A stretch of DNA of 64,000 bases from Kluyvera sichuanensis (GTDB lineage Bacteria > Pseudomonadota > Gammaproteobacteria > Enterobacterales > Enterobacteriaceae): assembly GCF_014218705.1 (NCBI RefSeq), contig NZ_JABBJF010000005.1, forward strand, positions 203,875 through 267,874. Direction: 5' to 3'. Below, one piece after another: positions 36,194 to 44,480 of the stretch. The notes beneath the pieces were generated by a model that ran no database searches, was not told where the DNA came from, and saw only the letters and a list, made by a program, of their open reading frames with translations. Made by a program: the position numbers and the translations under genes. How positions within the stretch are numbered: the first letter of the stretch is position 1; each line of letters starts with the position of its first letter.

Positions 36194-38512
36194 CTAAAGC
36201 GTAATCACTAGCTCATTACCCTGCGCCGTCACCACCACGCCGAGCTCGCTGCCCGCCTGAACGCCGCCCTGCACGCCAGCCACCTGCTGGATGTTGCGCA
36301 GACACAGCGTCCAGCCGCTCGCCTTGCCGTTGTCCGTCACGGTAATCACGTTACCCTGACGCTTCGCGGTCAGCGTGTAGATAACCGAACCGTCCTGCGC
36401 TGGCACTTCGCAGACCGCCTGACGGCCGTCTTCCAGATGGAACAGCTGGAACGCGGTTCCTTCATGCCAGGCGTAGTTCGGCACCTGGTTATTGTTGCCC
36501 AGCGCCAGCAGGGTGTTATCACGCACGTACACCGGCAGGCTCATAAAGTCATGCTGCTGTTTATGCCAGCGGCTGCCCTGCACCTCGTCGTTGTGCCACA
36601 GGTGTGTCCAACGGCCTTCCGGCAGGTAGAACTGCACGTCGCCCGCTTCAGTGAACACCGGCGCTACCGCCAGAGAGTCGCCGAGCATGTACTGACGGTC
36701 GAGGTAGTCGCACGCCGGGTCGTCCGGGAATTCCAGCATCATGGCGCGCAGCATTGGCGTGCCCTGCTCGTTCGCCAGCGCCGCCTGACGATACAGATAC
36801 GGCATCATGCGGCACTTCATTTCGGTGAAGTAGCGCACCACGTCGCAGGACTCTTCGTCGTACGCCCATGGCACACGGTAGGATTTGCTGCCGTGCAGGC
36901 GGCTGTGGCTGGAGAAGAGGCCAAAGGCGCACCAGCGCTTGTAGACATCCGCCGGGGCGGTGTTTTCGAAGCCGCCGATATCGTGGCTCCAGAAGCCAAA
37001 GCCGGACAGGCCGATCGACAGGCCGCCGCGCAGGCTTTCCGCCATCGATTCGTAGTTGGCGTAGCAGTCGCCGCCCCAGTGCACCGGGAACTGTTGCGCG
37101 CCCACCGAGGCGGAACGGGCAAACAGCACCGCTTCTTTCTCGCCGAGGTTCTCTTTGAGCACGTTCCACACCAGCTCGTTGTAGATGTAGGCGTAGTGGT
37201 TGTGCATTTTCTGCGGGTCGGCGTCGTTGAACCAACGGACATCGGTTGGGATGCGCTCGCCGAAGTCGGTTTTGAAGCAGTCAACGCCCATCTCCACCAG
37301 GCCTTTCAGCTTGTCGGCATACCACTGGCAGGCTTCCGGGTTGGTGAAGTCATAAATCGCCAGGCCCGGCTGCCATTTATCCCACTGCCAGACGGAGCCA
37401 TCCGGGCGTTTGAGCAGGTAGCCCTTCTCTTTCAGCTCCTGGAAGATAGGGGATTTCTGGCCGATGTACGGGTTAATCCACACGCAGACCTTCAGCCCTT
37501 TGTCTTTCAGGCGCTGGATCATGCCTTTCGGGTCCGGGAAGGTCACCGGGTCCCATTCGAAATCGCACCACTGGAAGGCTTTCATCCAGAAGCAGTCGAA
37601 GTGGAAGACATGCAGCGGCAGGTCGCGCTCCGCCATGCCGTCGATAAAGCTGTTGACCGTCGCTTCGTCGTAGTTGGTGGTGAACGAGGTGGTCAGCCAC
37701 AGACCGAAGGACCAGGCCGGTGGCAGCGCTGGGCGGCCGGTGAACTGGGTATAGCGGTTCAACACCTCTTTCGGGGTTGGGCCGTCGATAACAAAGTATT
37801 CCAGGTGCTCGCCTTCAACGCTGAACTGCACCTTGGAGACTTTCTCAGAGCCAATCTCGAAGGAGACGTTTTCCGGGTGATTCACCAGCACGCCGTAGCC
37901 ACGGTTGGTCAGGTAGAACGGAATGTTTTTGTAGGACTGTTCGGTGCTGGTGCCGCCGTCGCGGTTCCAGGTTTCAACGTTCTGACCGTTGCGCACCAGT
38001 GCGGTAAAGCGCTCGCCCAGGCCGTAAACGGTTTCACCTACGCCGAGGTCCAGACGCTCGAACATGTAGTTGCAATCGTCGTTGCTGTCCTGCACGTAGC
38101 CGTTGTTTTTCAGCTGGCTGCCGGTAATGCGCACGCCGTTGCGCAGGAAGTCCAGCGACCAGAATTCACCTTTGGTGACGCGTACACTCAGGTTGCCGCT
38201 TTTCAGCTCGGCAAACTCGGCGGTGTTCTGGATGTGTACCTTCACATCTTTCAGCACGTTCAGCGGGTAGTGCGGGCCTTTATCCAGCGCGCCCTGGAAG
38301 TGCTCAATGCGCACGCCAACCACCCCTTCCTGAGGAGAGAAAAAGCGAATGGTGAACATCGGCGTATCCAGCTGCCACGTACGTTCCCGCACATCGCGCG
38401 GCGCCACATACACCACCAACTCATTCCCATGCTGTTCAACATCAAACACCTGGACAGGATGAATCAAGTTGAGACCCGGTTGGGTCATCCAGTTTCCATC
38501 ACTGATCTTCAT
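36194..38512 (-). CDS. yicI: alpha-xylosidase
   Basis: 772 aa GH31 enzyme, identical in length to E. coli YicI. The catalytic nucleophile Asp is in KTDFGERIP (near residue 416) and the acid/base Asp in [11 protein letters not shown] (near 482); an N-terminal beta-sandwich precedes the barrel. It releases alpha-xylose from isoprimeverose and xyloglucan-type oligosaccharides in the cytoplasm. It is downstream of yicJ with an 11-bp gap, so the transporter and hydrolase form a two-gene operon. The long open frame on the opposite strand is a G+C shadow. Confidence 0.97.
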   Translation of the reverse strand: MKISDGNWMTQPGLNLIHPVQVFDVEQHGNELVVYVAPRDVRERTWQLDTPMFTIRFFSPQEGVVGVRIEHFQGALDKGPHYPLNVLKDVKVHIQNTAEFAELKSGNLSVRVTKGEFWSLDFLRNGVRITGSQLKNNGYVQDSNDDCNYMFERLDLGVGETVYGLGERFTALVRNGQNVETWNRDGGTSTEQSYKNIPFYLTNRGYGVLVNHPENVSFEIGSEKVSKVQFSVEGEHLEYFVIDGPTPKEVLNRYTQFTGRPALPPAWSFGLWLTTSFTTNYDEATVNSFIDGMAERDLPLHVFHFDCFWMKAFQWCDFEWDPVTFPDPKGMIQRLKDKGLKVCVWINPYIGQKSPIFQELKEKGYLLKRPDGSVWQWDKWQPGLAIYDFTNPEACQWYADKLKGLVEMGVDCFKTDFGERIPTDVRWFNDADPQKMHNHYAYIYNELVWNVLKENLGEKEAVLFARSASVGAQQFPVHWGGDCYANYESMAESLRGGLSIGLSGFGFWSHDIGGFENTAPADVYKRWCAFGLFSSHSRLHGSKSYRVPWAYDEESCDVVRYFTEMKCRMMPYLYRQAALANEQGTPMLRAMMLEFPDDPACDYLDRQYMLGDSLAVAPVFTEAGDVQFYLPEGRWTHLWHNDEVQGSRWHKQQHDFMSLPVYVRDNTLLALGNNNQVPNYAWHEGTAFQLFHLEDGRQAVCEVPAQDGSVIYTLTAKRQGNVITVTDNGKASGWTLCLRNIQQVAGVQGGVQAGSELGVVVTAQGNELVITL

Positions 38513-38523
38513 AGTTCGTCCTC

Positions 38524-39918
38524 TTAATTCCCGAGAGATTGTTTCATAGATACGTTTTCAAAATCCTGCTGAGTGCGGTGCGCCCCGCTCGCCAGTTCGG
38601 CCATCATCTTGACCAGGAACGGCGTTTTCAGGGTGTAGAAGCGCTTCGCCACAATGGCGCTCAGCAGGTAGCAAATAGCCGGTACGATAGTGAATAGGGC
38701 AATAATGATGCTGATGGTGGTTGGGTTCTGCGCTTTGGCCGCAGCGTCATAACCGCCGCCGGCCAGCATCCAGCCAATCATCGCGCCGCCCAGCGCCAGG
38801 CCGAGCTTCAGCACGAACAGCGTGCCCGCGAAGCTAATGCCGGTGAGACGTTTACCGTTACGCCATTCGCCGTAGTCAACGGTGTCGGACATCATGACCC
38901 ACTGAATCGGGGTCACGAGTTGGTGCAGAACGCCAATCACGAAGATAAAGGCAAACATGATGACGCTAGCGTTCATCGGTACAAAGAACATCGCCAGGCT
39001 CAGGACCGCCAGAATGGCGTTGGTCCACCAGAAGACGCTCACTTTGCATTTCCAGTCGGTCAATGGTTTGGCTAATGCCGAGCCAATCAGGTTGCCGACG
39101 CAATAGGTGGTGAGGAAGGCGGTAAACAGCGCCGGGGAGCCCATAATCCAGGTGACGTAGTACATCATCGCGCCGCCGCGTACGCAGACCGCCATGATGT
39201 TGAGGATGGTGAGCAGGCCAACGATACGCCACTGGTCGTTGTGCCAGATGTCGCGCAGGTCTTCACGCATCGAGTTATTGGTTGGCGGCGCTTCCACACG
39301 CTCTTTGGTGGTGAAGAAGCAGAAGGCCAGCATCAGGAACGCCACTACGGAGAGCACCGCGATACCGCCCTGGAAGCCCAGCGCTTTATTGTCGCCGCCG
39401 ATCAGATTCACCAGCGGCATCATTAAGACGGTAGAGAGCATGCCGCCCGCCGTCGCCAGCACGAAGCGCCAGGACTGCAGCGAGATACGCTGCGTCGGGT
39501 CGTTGGTGATCACACCGCCCAGCGCACAGTAAGGGATATTAACCACGGTGTAGAACAGGGTCAGCAGCGTGTAGGTGATCGCCGCATAAATCAGTTTGCC
39601 GTTATGGCTGAAATCCGGGGTGCTGTAGGCCAGCACGCAGACCACGCCGAACGGCAGCGCACCAAACAGCACCCACGGGCGGAACTTGCCCCAGCGGCTG
39701 CGGGTGCGGTCGGCCAGCAGCCCCATACACGGGTCGGAGATGGCATCCAGCGCGCGCGCCAGAAGGAACATGGTGCCAACAAAACCTGCGGGTATACCGA
39801 AGATATCGGTATAGAAGAACATCATGTACAACATGACGTTATCGAAAATGATATGGCTGGCGGCGTCGCCCATGCCGTAGCCGATCTTCTCTTTGACAGA
39901 TAATACTTCACTCTTCAT
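38524..39918 (-). CDS. yicJ: GPH-family xyloside:cation symporter
   Basis: 464 aa with about 12 transmembrane segments and GPH motifs: [15 protein letters not shown] at the N-terminus, D-P-x-M-G-x-x-A-D-R-T (residues 58-68) and a conserved loop after TM6. It probably imports alpha-xylosides, the substrate of adjacent YicI. It is the first gene of yicJ-yicI. The 290 bp up to the first tRNA gene should hold its promoter, but I see no distinct operator. Confidence 0.95.
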   Translation of the reverse strand: MKSEVLSVKEKIGYGMGDAASHIIFDNVMLYMMFFYTDIFGIPAGFVGTMFLLARALDAISDPCMGLLADRTRSRWGKFRPWVLFGALPFGVVCVLAYSTPDFSHNGKLIYAAITYTLLTLFYTVVNIPYCALGGVITNDPTQRISLQSWRFVLATAGGMLSTVLMMPLVNLIGGDNKALGFQGGIAVLSVVAFLMLAFCFFTTKERVEAPPTNNSMREDLRDIWHNDQWRIVGLLTILNIMAVCVRGGAMMYYVTWIMGSPALFTAFLTTYCVGNLIGSALAKPLTDWKCKVSVFWWTNAILAVLSLAMFFVPMNASVIMFAFIFVIGVLHQLVTPIQWVMMSDTVDYGEWRNGKRLTGISFAGTLFVLKLGLALGGAMIGWMLAGGGYDAAAKAQNPTTISIIIALFTIVPAICYLLSAIVAKRFYTLKTPFLVKMMAELASGAHRTQQDFENVSMKQSLGN

Positions 39919-40146
39919 CTTTCAAACCCTTTTCGCACCGAAGCCACGTTGGTACCGGTTACATGTTTTTTAAACCATCCGTCGTATAAGGTGAATTGCG
40001 ATATCTCGTTATCAAATTACGTTTCTTGATTTATGTGATCTGGGTTGGCGGGTAGAGTGTGTCGAAGTGTAACTTACGGATTTTGTAGGAATTTCTATCC
40101 ATGCCGTGCGGCAGATATAAAAAAGATGCCGAAAAATGTAAGTAAA

Positions 40147-40302
40147 GATGTGGTAACTGATTGAAAGTGGCTATAATGCGCCCCGCCTCCATGTAGCAAT
40201 GCAGGCGCGGAAGATCGTCGTCTCCGGTGAGACGATTGGACTTCATTTCCAGTGGTAGCCGCCTGCGGCTCCCGGCAGGTTCGACTCCTGCGATCTCCGC
40301 CA
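40147..40302 (+). tRNA. divergent selenocysteine tRNA (UCA anticodon) with promoter
   Basis: The 94-nt tRNA is at 40209-40302; a TATAAT at 40172-40177 precedes it. Its 5' flank and first 32 bases are almost identical to the second copy 480 bp downstream. It keeps anticodon TCA, a 6-bp D stem (CGTCTC/GAGACG), a 5-bp anticodon stem, a long variable arm (AGCCGC/GCGGCT), the same T arm and an encoded GCCA end. The 3' acceptor strand lacks one T, so the acceptor stem pairs 7 bp with one bulged A. Many changes are compensatory, arguing that the fold has been kept. It could be a minor Sec tRNA or a decaying copy. Confidence 0.75.
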
Positions 40303-40626
40303 AAATTCGCCCGCTTTTCCGCCAAAGTATTTACTCGTTTTATCTATACTCTCCCTTAGCGTTGTCCTTTTCCGTACTGATTACTGTCCCGGCTCGTTTA
40401 CGCCGTAACCCTGCGCGGCCAGCGGTTGATAAACGTGAGGCTAAATGGCCGTGAAATGGTCAAATATTCGGTTATGCCGCTGGTTTTTACGCCATTCATC
40501 GGGCAAGAAGTGCGGTAAATTGTGTGCGGTGTTCTAGCGGTAAAATGTAACCATAAGAAAAAGCAGGGTTTTATCTGGGAAGTCCGAAAATGACCGGGCT
40601 ACGGGGCGAAAAATGTGCCCTGGGGG
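40303..40626. other. spacer between the two tRNA-Sec genes
   Basis: About 320 bp with no supported gene. It starts with AAAATT, as does the sequence after the second tRNA gene. Short open frames here read into the tRNA genes and show no family features. I found no integrase remnant that I could recognise. Confidence 0.5.
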
Positions 40627-40783
40627 GATGTGGTAAATGATTGAAAGTAGCTATAATGCGCCCCGCCTCCATGTAGCAATGTAGGCGCGGAAGATCGTCG
40701 TCTCCGGTGAGGCGGCTGGACTTCAAATCCAGTTGGGGCCGCCAGCGGTCCCGGGCAGGTTCGACTCCTGTGATCTTCCGCCA
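40627..40783 (+). tRNA. selC: selenocysteine tRNA (UCA anticodon) with promoter
   Basis: The 95-nt gene at 40689-40783 matches E. coli selC as far as I can recall it: 8-bp acceptor (GGAAGATC/GATCTTCC), 6-bp D stem, TCA anticodon, long variable arm and encoded GCCA. TATAAT at 40652-40657 is the -10 element. It delivers selenocysteine at in-frame UGA codons with SelA, SelB and SelD. The yicJ-selC neighbourhood is as in K-12, and selC is a classic insertion site for genomic islands; a low-G+C islet starts 59 bp downstream. Confidence 0.97.
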
Positions 40784-40842
40784 AAATTTAACCACTTCTT
40801 TTCTATTTACTTATCAGACTAAAATGCATAAATTAATCGCAA

Positions 40843-41520
40843 ATGACTATTAATTTATGGATAACCATTATGTTTGATATAATTAAAATAATTATTGGCT
40901 TCATCCTAACTGGCATTGTCGGCTCTTTTTTAGCCCAATACTACCAAAAGAAAAATTTTATATATCAAACAAAAATAATAAAACTACAAAAAGAGATTGA
41001 TCGACTAAAAGAACTTGCAGATAATATTGAGAAGCTTGCAGGAATGAGGATTTTTTACGGACGAAACTTAATTGATAACAGCAATGAAAGAGAGAGCAAA
41101 GAATTCTCTGAGGCAAGAAGGCAATATAGAGCATCCGTCGAGAGATGGAACGAAAACCTATCCTCATTTTTTATTGAACTACGCTCATTAGGATTAACTC
41201 AGTTAGCTTTTGATTTAGAAAGAAACGTCCACGATAACCTCAGGAAAGCCCATTCATTAATAGATGAACTAATAAGAAAAAATAATATTGTTGACATATC
41301 GAAAATTGGACACCATTATTCAATGGCTTTTGATGGACTAAGATTTGTTTCTAAAAACTTAATCCTTGAGACCGATAGAAAATGGAACAGAATAATATCT
41401 GGAAATTCAGAAAAACTAAATCAATATAATTTACCTGATGCCAGCATTGTAACTTTAATCATCGCCATCTTTCACAAAAACCCTCATCTTTTGCGCGTAA
41501 GACGCTCTAGCATGGACTAA
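40843..41520 (+). CDS. membrane-anchored coiled-coil protein of unknown function
   Basis: 225 aa, or 216 aa if the second Met (40870) is the start. One strong N-terminal membrane helix (FDIIKIIIGFILTGIVGSFL, about residues 11-30) is followed by a Lys/Glu-rich coiled coil (about 42-66) and a mostly helical cytosolic domain with no motif I recognise. The gene is A+T-rich with rare-codon use unlike the chromosomal genes nearby, indicating transfer. Its last 66 bp overlap, tail to tail, the end of the GT51 gene on the other strand, suggesting a fixed two-gene unit beside selC. Confidence 0.6.
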   Translation: MTINLWITIMFDIIKIIIGFILTGIVGSFLAQYYQKKNFIYQTKIIKLQKEIDRLKELADNIEKLAGMRIFYGRNLIDNSNERESKEFSEARRQYRASVERWNENLSSFFIELRSLGLTQLAFDLERNVHDNLRKAHSLIDELIRKNNIVDISKIGHHYSMAFDGLRFVSKNLILETDRKWNRIISGNSEKLNQYNLPDASIVTLIIAIFHKNPHLLRVRRSSMD

Positions 41521-42066
41521 GTCTGTCCATTTTTTAGTAGGCTTTAATGGCTTTGGTCGTAATAGCATTGCTGCCAAAAATGCTTGTTCATCCATATTAA
41601 GTTCGGAAAACTCTTTACCAAAAAATTTAATGGCAGTAGTTTCAAATCCATAAAGCCCGGATCCAAAAAAAGCATTACTTAAATAACATCTAACAATTTG
41701 CTTTTTAGAAAACTTATAGTTTATTAATACTGAAAGGATTATTTCATATATTTTACGGTACAACGTCAAATCCCTAAAATTAGTCAGAGTTCTTACCATC
41801 TGCATATCAATAGTACTTGCCCCACCATGTTTTTTCAACATTAGACATTTCCCTGCCTCTCTAAATAAAGATTTTAAATCATATCCACCATGTTCTAAAA
41901 ATCGACGATCTTCTAGCGCCATTACATAGTATTCGAATTCGTTGAAACTTGAATATCCATCAACATTCTTCATATTGTTAGATATTTCAAAAAGATCATA
42001 ATTAAGGGATATAAAAAAATTTCGAAAATTTCTTACAATTCGTCCATTATATGGTTCACTAACCAT
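41455..42066 (-). CDS. stand-alone GT51 peptidoglycan glycosyltransferase-domain protein
   Basis: 203 aa. It carries the GT51 motifs in order: catalytic Glu52 in ALEDRRFLEHGGYD, GGASTIDMQMVR (81-92), RKIYEIILSVLINYKFSKKQIVRCYLS split as motif 3 (104-130), and the second Glu142 in GLYGFETTA...FFGK. The nearest relatives are the transglycosylase halves of class A PBPs and MtgA, which polymerise lipid II. No signal peptide or N-terminal membrane helix is present and there is no transpeptidase domain. AGGGGT 7 bases upstream supports the start. The low G+C matches the convergent partner, not the chromosome. Confidence 0.75.
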   Translation of the reverse strand: MVSEPYNGRIVRNFRNFFISLNYDLFEISNNMKNVDGYSSFNEFEYYVMALEDRRFLEHGGYDLKSLFREAGKCLMLKKHGGASTIDMQMVRTLTNFRDLTLYRKIYEIILSVLINYKFSKKQIVRCYLSNAFFGSGLYGFETTAIKFFGKEFSELNMDEQAFLAAMLLRPKPLKPTKKWTDLVHARASYAQKMRVFVKDGDD

Positions 42067-42087
42067 GAAAAATACCCCTATATTATT

Positions 42088-42279
42088 TTAGCCCTTAGGT
42101 ACTATACCTTTCGCTCTTAACGCTTCTCTCGCCAGCTCTTTCAACCAACTGGCGAGACTTACCCCTTCCTCCGCAGCCACAGCATCCAACTGTTCCTTCA
42201 ACGCCGGATCAATACGCATCTTGAACTGCGGTGATTGGCCGCCGCCTTTTGGTTTTTTTTCGCGCGACACGATTGACAT
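42088..42279 (-). CDS. small ribbon-helix-helix (HicB/Arc-like) protein
   Basis: 63 aa from MSIVSREKKPKGGG; a longer frame to 42321 lacks a good start site. After a Lys/Gly-rich arm, QFKMRIDPALKEQLDAVAAEEG...LASWLKELAREAL has the beta-strand plus two helices of ribbon-helix-helix DNA-binding proteins seen in HicB-type antitoxins. No HicA-like toxin is adjacent; the divergent neighbour is a SymE-like gene. The two share a 126-bp region with direct repeats of AGGCCACCTA, possible operators for this protein. It is 21 bp upstream of the GT51 gene on the same strand and may be co-transcribed with it. Confidence 0.65.
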   Translation of the reverse strand: MSIVSREKKPKGGGQSPQFKMRIDPALKEQLDAVAAEEGVSLASWLKELAREALRAKGIVPKG

Positions 42280-42280
42280 G

Positions 42281-42376
42281 AGGCCACCTATCCATCTACT
42301 CTGACACACATAGGAGGCCACCTAAACCTCCTCAGCTAGACAACGCTCTGATGTGCGGGAACACAACCAGAGCGTC
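42281..42376. promoter_or_regulatory. RHH-symE divergent control region with repeats
   Basis: AGGCCACCTA occurs at 42281-42290 and again at about 42315-42324, the second within AGGAGG...CCTCCT symmetry. A separate 8-bp perfect inverted repeat (ACGCTCTG at 42343-42350, CAGAGCGT at 42368-42375) lies in the symE leader. These fit autoregulation and a structured leader or antisense RNA locus, but I cannot delimit a SymR-like RNA. Confidence 0.45.
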
Positions 42377-42405
42377 TAACCTCACCAACTATCAAGGAGT
42401 TGATT

Positions 42406-42696
42406 ATGGCTGATCCGCATTCTACCCCAGACTTACCCGCAGCAAAAACTGAGCGCACAATAATTGTGGGATATCGCCCGCAGGGTGCAAACAAAAACAC
42501 GCCAAGCCTCACCCTTTCCGGGAAGTGGCTGCGCGAGGCCGGGTTCGAAACCGGACAACAGGTTAGCGTAAAGGTGATGGAAGGATGCATCGTCCTGATG
42601 GCCTATGGCGAACAGGAGCAGAAGCTGCTGGCGGAATTGAAGGAGACACAATTGAAGCTGAAAGGGATTGAAGCGGTAGTGTCGTCGGTGCATTAA
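42406..42696 (+). CDS. SymE-like toxin-family protein
   Basis: 96 aa from the ATG at 42406, preceded by AAGGAG at good spacing. Residues 17-70 (ERTIIVGYRPQ...PSLTLSGKWLREAGFETGQQVSVKVMEGCIVLM) match the SymE family, whose fold resembles AbrB/MazE antitoxins; E. coli SymE is SOS-induced, held down by the antisense RNA SymR, and acts as a nucleic-acid-condensing or RNA-damaging protein. I see no LexA box upstream, unlike K-12 symE. It is divergent from the small ribbon-helix-helix gene. Confidence 0.75.
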   Translation: MADPHSTPDLPAAKTERTIIVGYRPQGANKNTPSLTLSGKWLREAGFETGQQVSVKVMEGCIVLMAYGEQEQKLLAELKETQLKLKGIEAVVSSVH

Positions 42697-43251
42697 GCAT
42701 CGGGTTAATGTTCAACTATCCGGAAACGCCGGATAGTTGGCCGGTATGTAAAACGACCGATAAAATTCACGGCCGGGCACGGATACCATTATCGTGTTCG
42801 TGGCGGGCATCGCCCGATGGCGCTGCGCTTATCAGGCCTACGGGTGCGGTGCAATGGTAGGCCGGGTAAGCATCGCGCCACCCGGCAAAAAAGCGACACC
42901 CGAGCCCTACTATTTTTAGGGAAAGATCCTAAAACGTAGCGCCGAAATTATGCCATCCATTTAATTAATGCTACATATCACTTTATAGAAATTAAAATAA
43001 TCGCCTGTTTTTATCCCACACACCATGGTCATTATTTTATTTCAAATAATCACTTAGCCTATAAATATATCATATATTTTATATCTCTCGTTTATCCTCC
43101 AATAAGGTGACGGGCGATCTATTTTTAATAAAAAAGCCTTAAGGCAAATTGGCAGAATATTGCTACCTATTCTATTTTTATATAAGGGATTTAATCTTCA
43201 TACGTCATTGTTTTACTAGGGAATAATAATACCTATGTAGAGGTCAATACT
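42697..43251. other. 555-bp gap: terminator-like hairpin, REP pair and A+T-rich pilus promoter region
   Basis: AACTATCCGG / CCGGATAGTT (42714-42739) is a 10-bp stem after the symE-like gene. A REP pair in opposite orientations lies at 42811-42887 (GATGGCGCTGCGCTTATCAG and GTAGGCCGGGTAAGC). From 42900 the sequence is strongly A+T-rich up to the pilus operon start and probably holds its promoter, with AGAGG 8 bases before the ATG at 43252. Confidence 0.6.
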
Positions 43252-43758
43252 ATGAACACGTCTTTCAAGTTCATTTTTATCACTCTGGCATCCGTCCTTT
43301 TTATTCCGTCGGCCTATGCCGCCCTTGATACCGTCATCACCAGTAACTTTCAGGTGCAAATTACCATTACCAAAACCTGCTCCATCAGCTCGGGCACGCC
43401 TATTACTTTTGGGTCGGTCGTCGCGAATACGGTACCCGCGAAGGCAACCACCAACCTAAATGTGACCTGCTCAAAAGGCACGCCTTATACCATCGGTCTT
43501 CAGCCGTCTAATAGCAGCACAACGGGCGCAGGTAATATGTCTGGCACCGGCTCAAACGGGGACAAAATCGCTTATCAGCTGTATAGCGATTCCAACGGCG
43601 CAACGATATGGGGAAATACCGCTTCTGGAACACCAAATATTGTGTCAGGAACCGGTCAGGGATCATCGCAACCCGTGGCGGTCTATGCTGGCGTCGCTAA
43701 TACCAACTTTACCCCTGATACCTATACCGACACCGTGACCGTGACCTTTACCTATTAA
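43252..43758 (+). CDS. spore coat U (SCPU) domain major pilin, Csu type
   Basis: 168 aa. The signal peptide (MNTSFKFIFITLASVLFIPSAYA) is followed by a single SCPU domain with the conserved Cys pair (KTCSIS and NVTCSKG) and the C-terminal strand DTYTDTVTVTFTY used in donor-strand exchange. SCPU pilins form the archaic chaperone-usher pili typified by Acinetobacter CsuA/B, which mediate attachment to abiotic surfaces. It is the first gene of a four-gene operon; its stop overlaps the region just before the chaperone start. Confidence 0.88.
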   Translation: MNTSFKFIFITLASVLFIPSAYAALDTVITSNFQVQITITKTCSISSGTPITFGSVVANTVPAKATTNLNVTCSKGTPYTIGLQPSNSSTTGAGNMSGTGSNGDKIAYQLYSDSNGATIWGNTASGTPNIVSGTGQGSSQPVAVYAGVANTNFTPDTYTDTVTVTFTY

Positions 43759-43772
43759 TGCAAGGAAGGCCT

Positions 43773-44480
43773 ATGTTCCGATACACGCCTGCGCTCGCCA
43801 GCCTGACCGTGCTCGCGCTTTTTAGCGGCACTGCCGCCGCTAGCGGCCTGCAGGTCACCCCTGTCACCTTGACCTTGCAGCAAAACCAGCGTGCCGAGGG
43901 CCTTTGGTTGAGCAACTCCGGTGACAGCCCGGTTAACGCCCAGGTCCGCGTTTTCCACTGGAGCCAGAGTGGTTACAGCGACCAGCTTTCATCTTCGCAA
44001 GGGCTGGTCATCAGCCCGCCTATGCTGAACATCCCACCCGGTGGGAAGCAGTTGATCCGCGTGATTCGCACCGGCCCACCGACGAAGGTAGAAGATGCCT
44101 ATCGACTGTCAATTAACGAACTGCCGCCTTCGACAACGACTACAACGAAAAAAAACAGCCTGCAGTTTGTTATGCACTATTCCGTTCCGGTGTTTATCCA
44201 GCCGCCGGGGGCAACAGAAACGCTCGCCAAACTGCAATGGCAGGTGGCGCACAGCGACGGTCGAACCTGGTTACAGGTGAATAACCAGGGCGACGGTCAT
44301 GCCCAGCTCGCAGAGGTCACGCTGATTACGGCATCAGGCAGCCGAAAAAATATTACGCCTGGACTTTTGGGCTATGTACTGCCCGGTTCGACGATGCGCT
44401 GGCCTCTTCCTGCCAGTGCCGGTCAGGGAGAAAAGCTTGAAGTAACGGTTAATGGTCAAAAAACGGTACAAACGCTATAG
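43773..44480 (+). CDS. periplasmic pilus chaperone (CsuC type)
   Basis: 235 aa from MFRYTPALASLTVLALF, preceded by AAGGAAGG; an ATG at 43758 lacks a comparable site. A signal peptide ending near AAAS precedes two immunoglobulin-like PapD domains. The N-terminal strand GLQVTPVTLTLQQNQRAEGLWLSNSG split over residues 23-48 and SPPMLNIPPGGKQLIRVIR near 85-104 are the usual chaperone features. It keeps SCPU subunits folded and delivers them to the usher. The 3' end overlaps the usher start by 29 bp. Confidence 0.88.
   Translation: MFRYTPALASLTVLALFSGTAAASGLQVTPVTLTLQQNQRAEGLWLSNSGDSPVNAQVRVFHWSQSGYSDQLSSSQGLVISPPMLNIPPGGKQLIRVIRTGPPTKVEDAYRLSINELPPSTTTTTKKNSLQFVMHYSVPVFIQPPGATETLAKLQWQVAHSDGRTWLQVNNQGDGHAQLAEVTLITASGSRKNITPGLLGYVLPGSTMRWPLPASAGQGEKLEVTVNGQKTVQTL

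Noticed and set aside
36437..38527. A 696-codon open frame on the plus strand opposite yicI
   Set aside because: It is antisense to a highly conserved GH31 gene, has no family signature and reflects third-position G+C bias.
40031..40325. Short minus-strand open frames across the first tRNA-Sec gene
   Set aside because: Nearly the same translation (...[19 protein letters not shown]) appears opposite the second tRNA copy, because the tRNA and promoter are duplicated; it is not a protein repeat.
42280..42406. LexA box in front of the SymE-like gene
   Set aside because: No CTG-N10-CAG of acceptable quality with A+T-rich centre is present.
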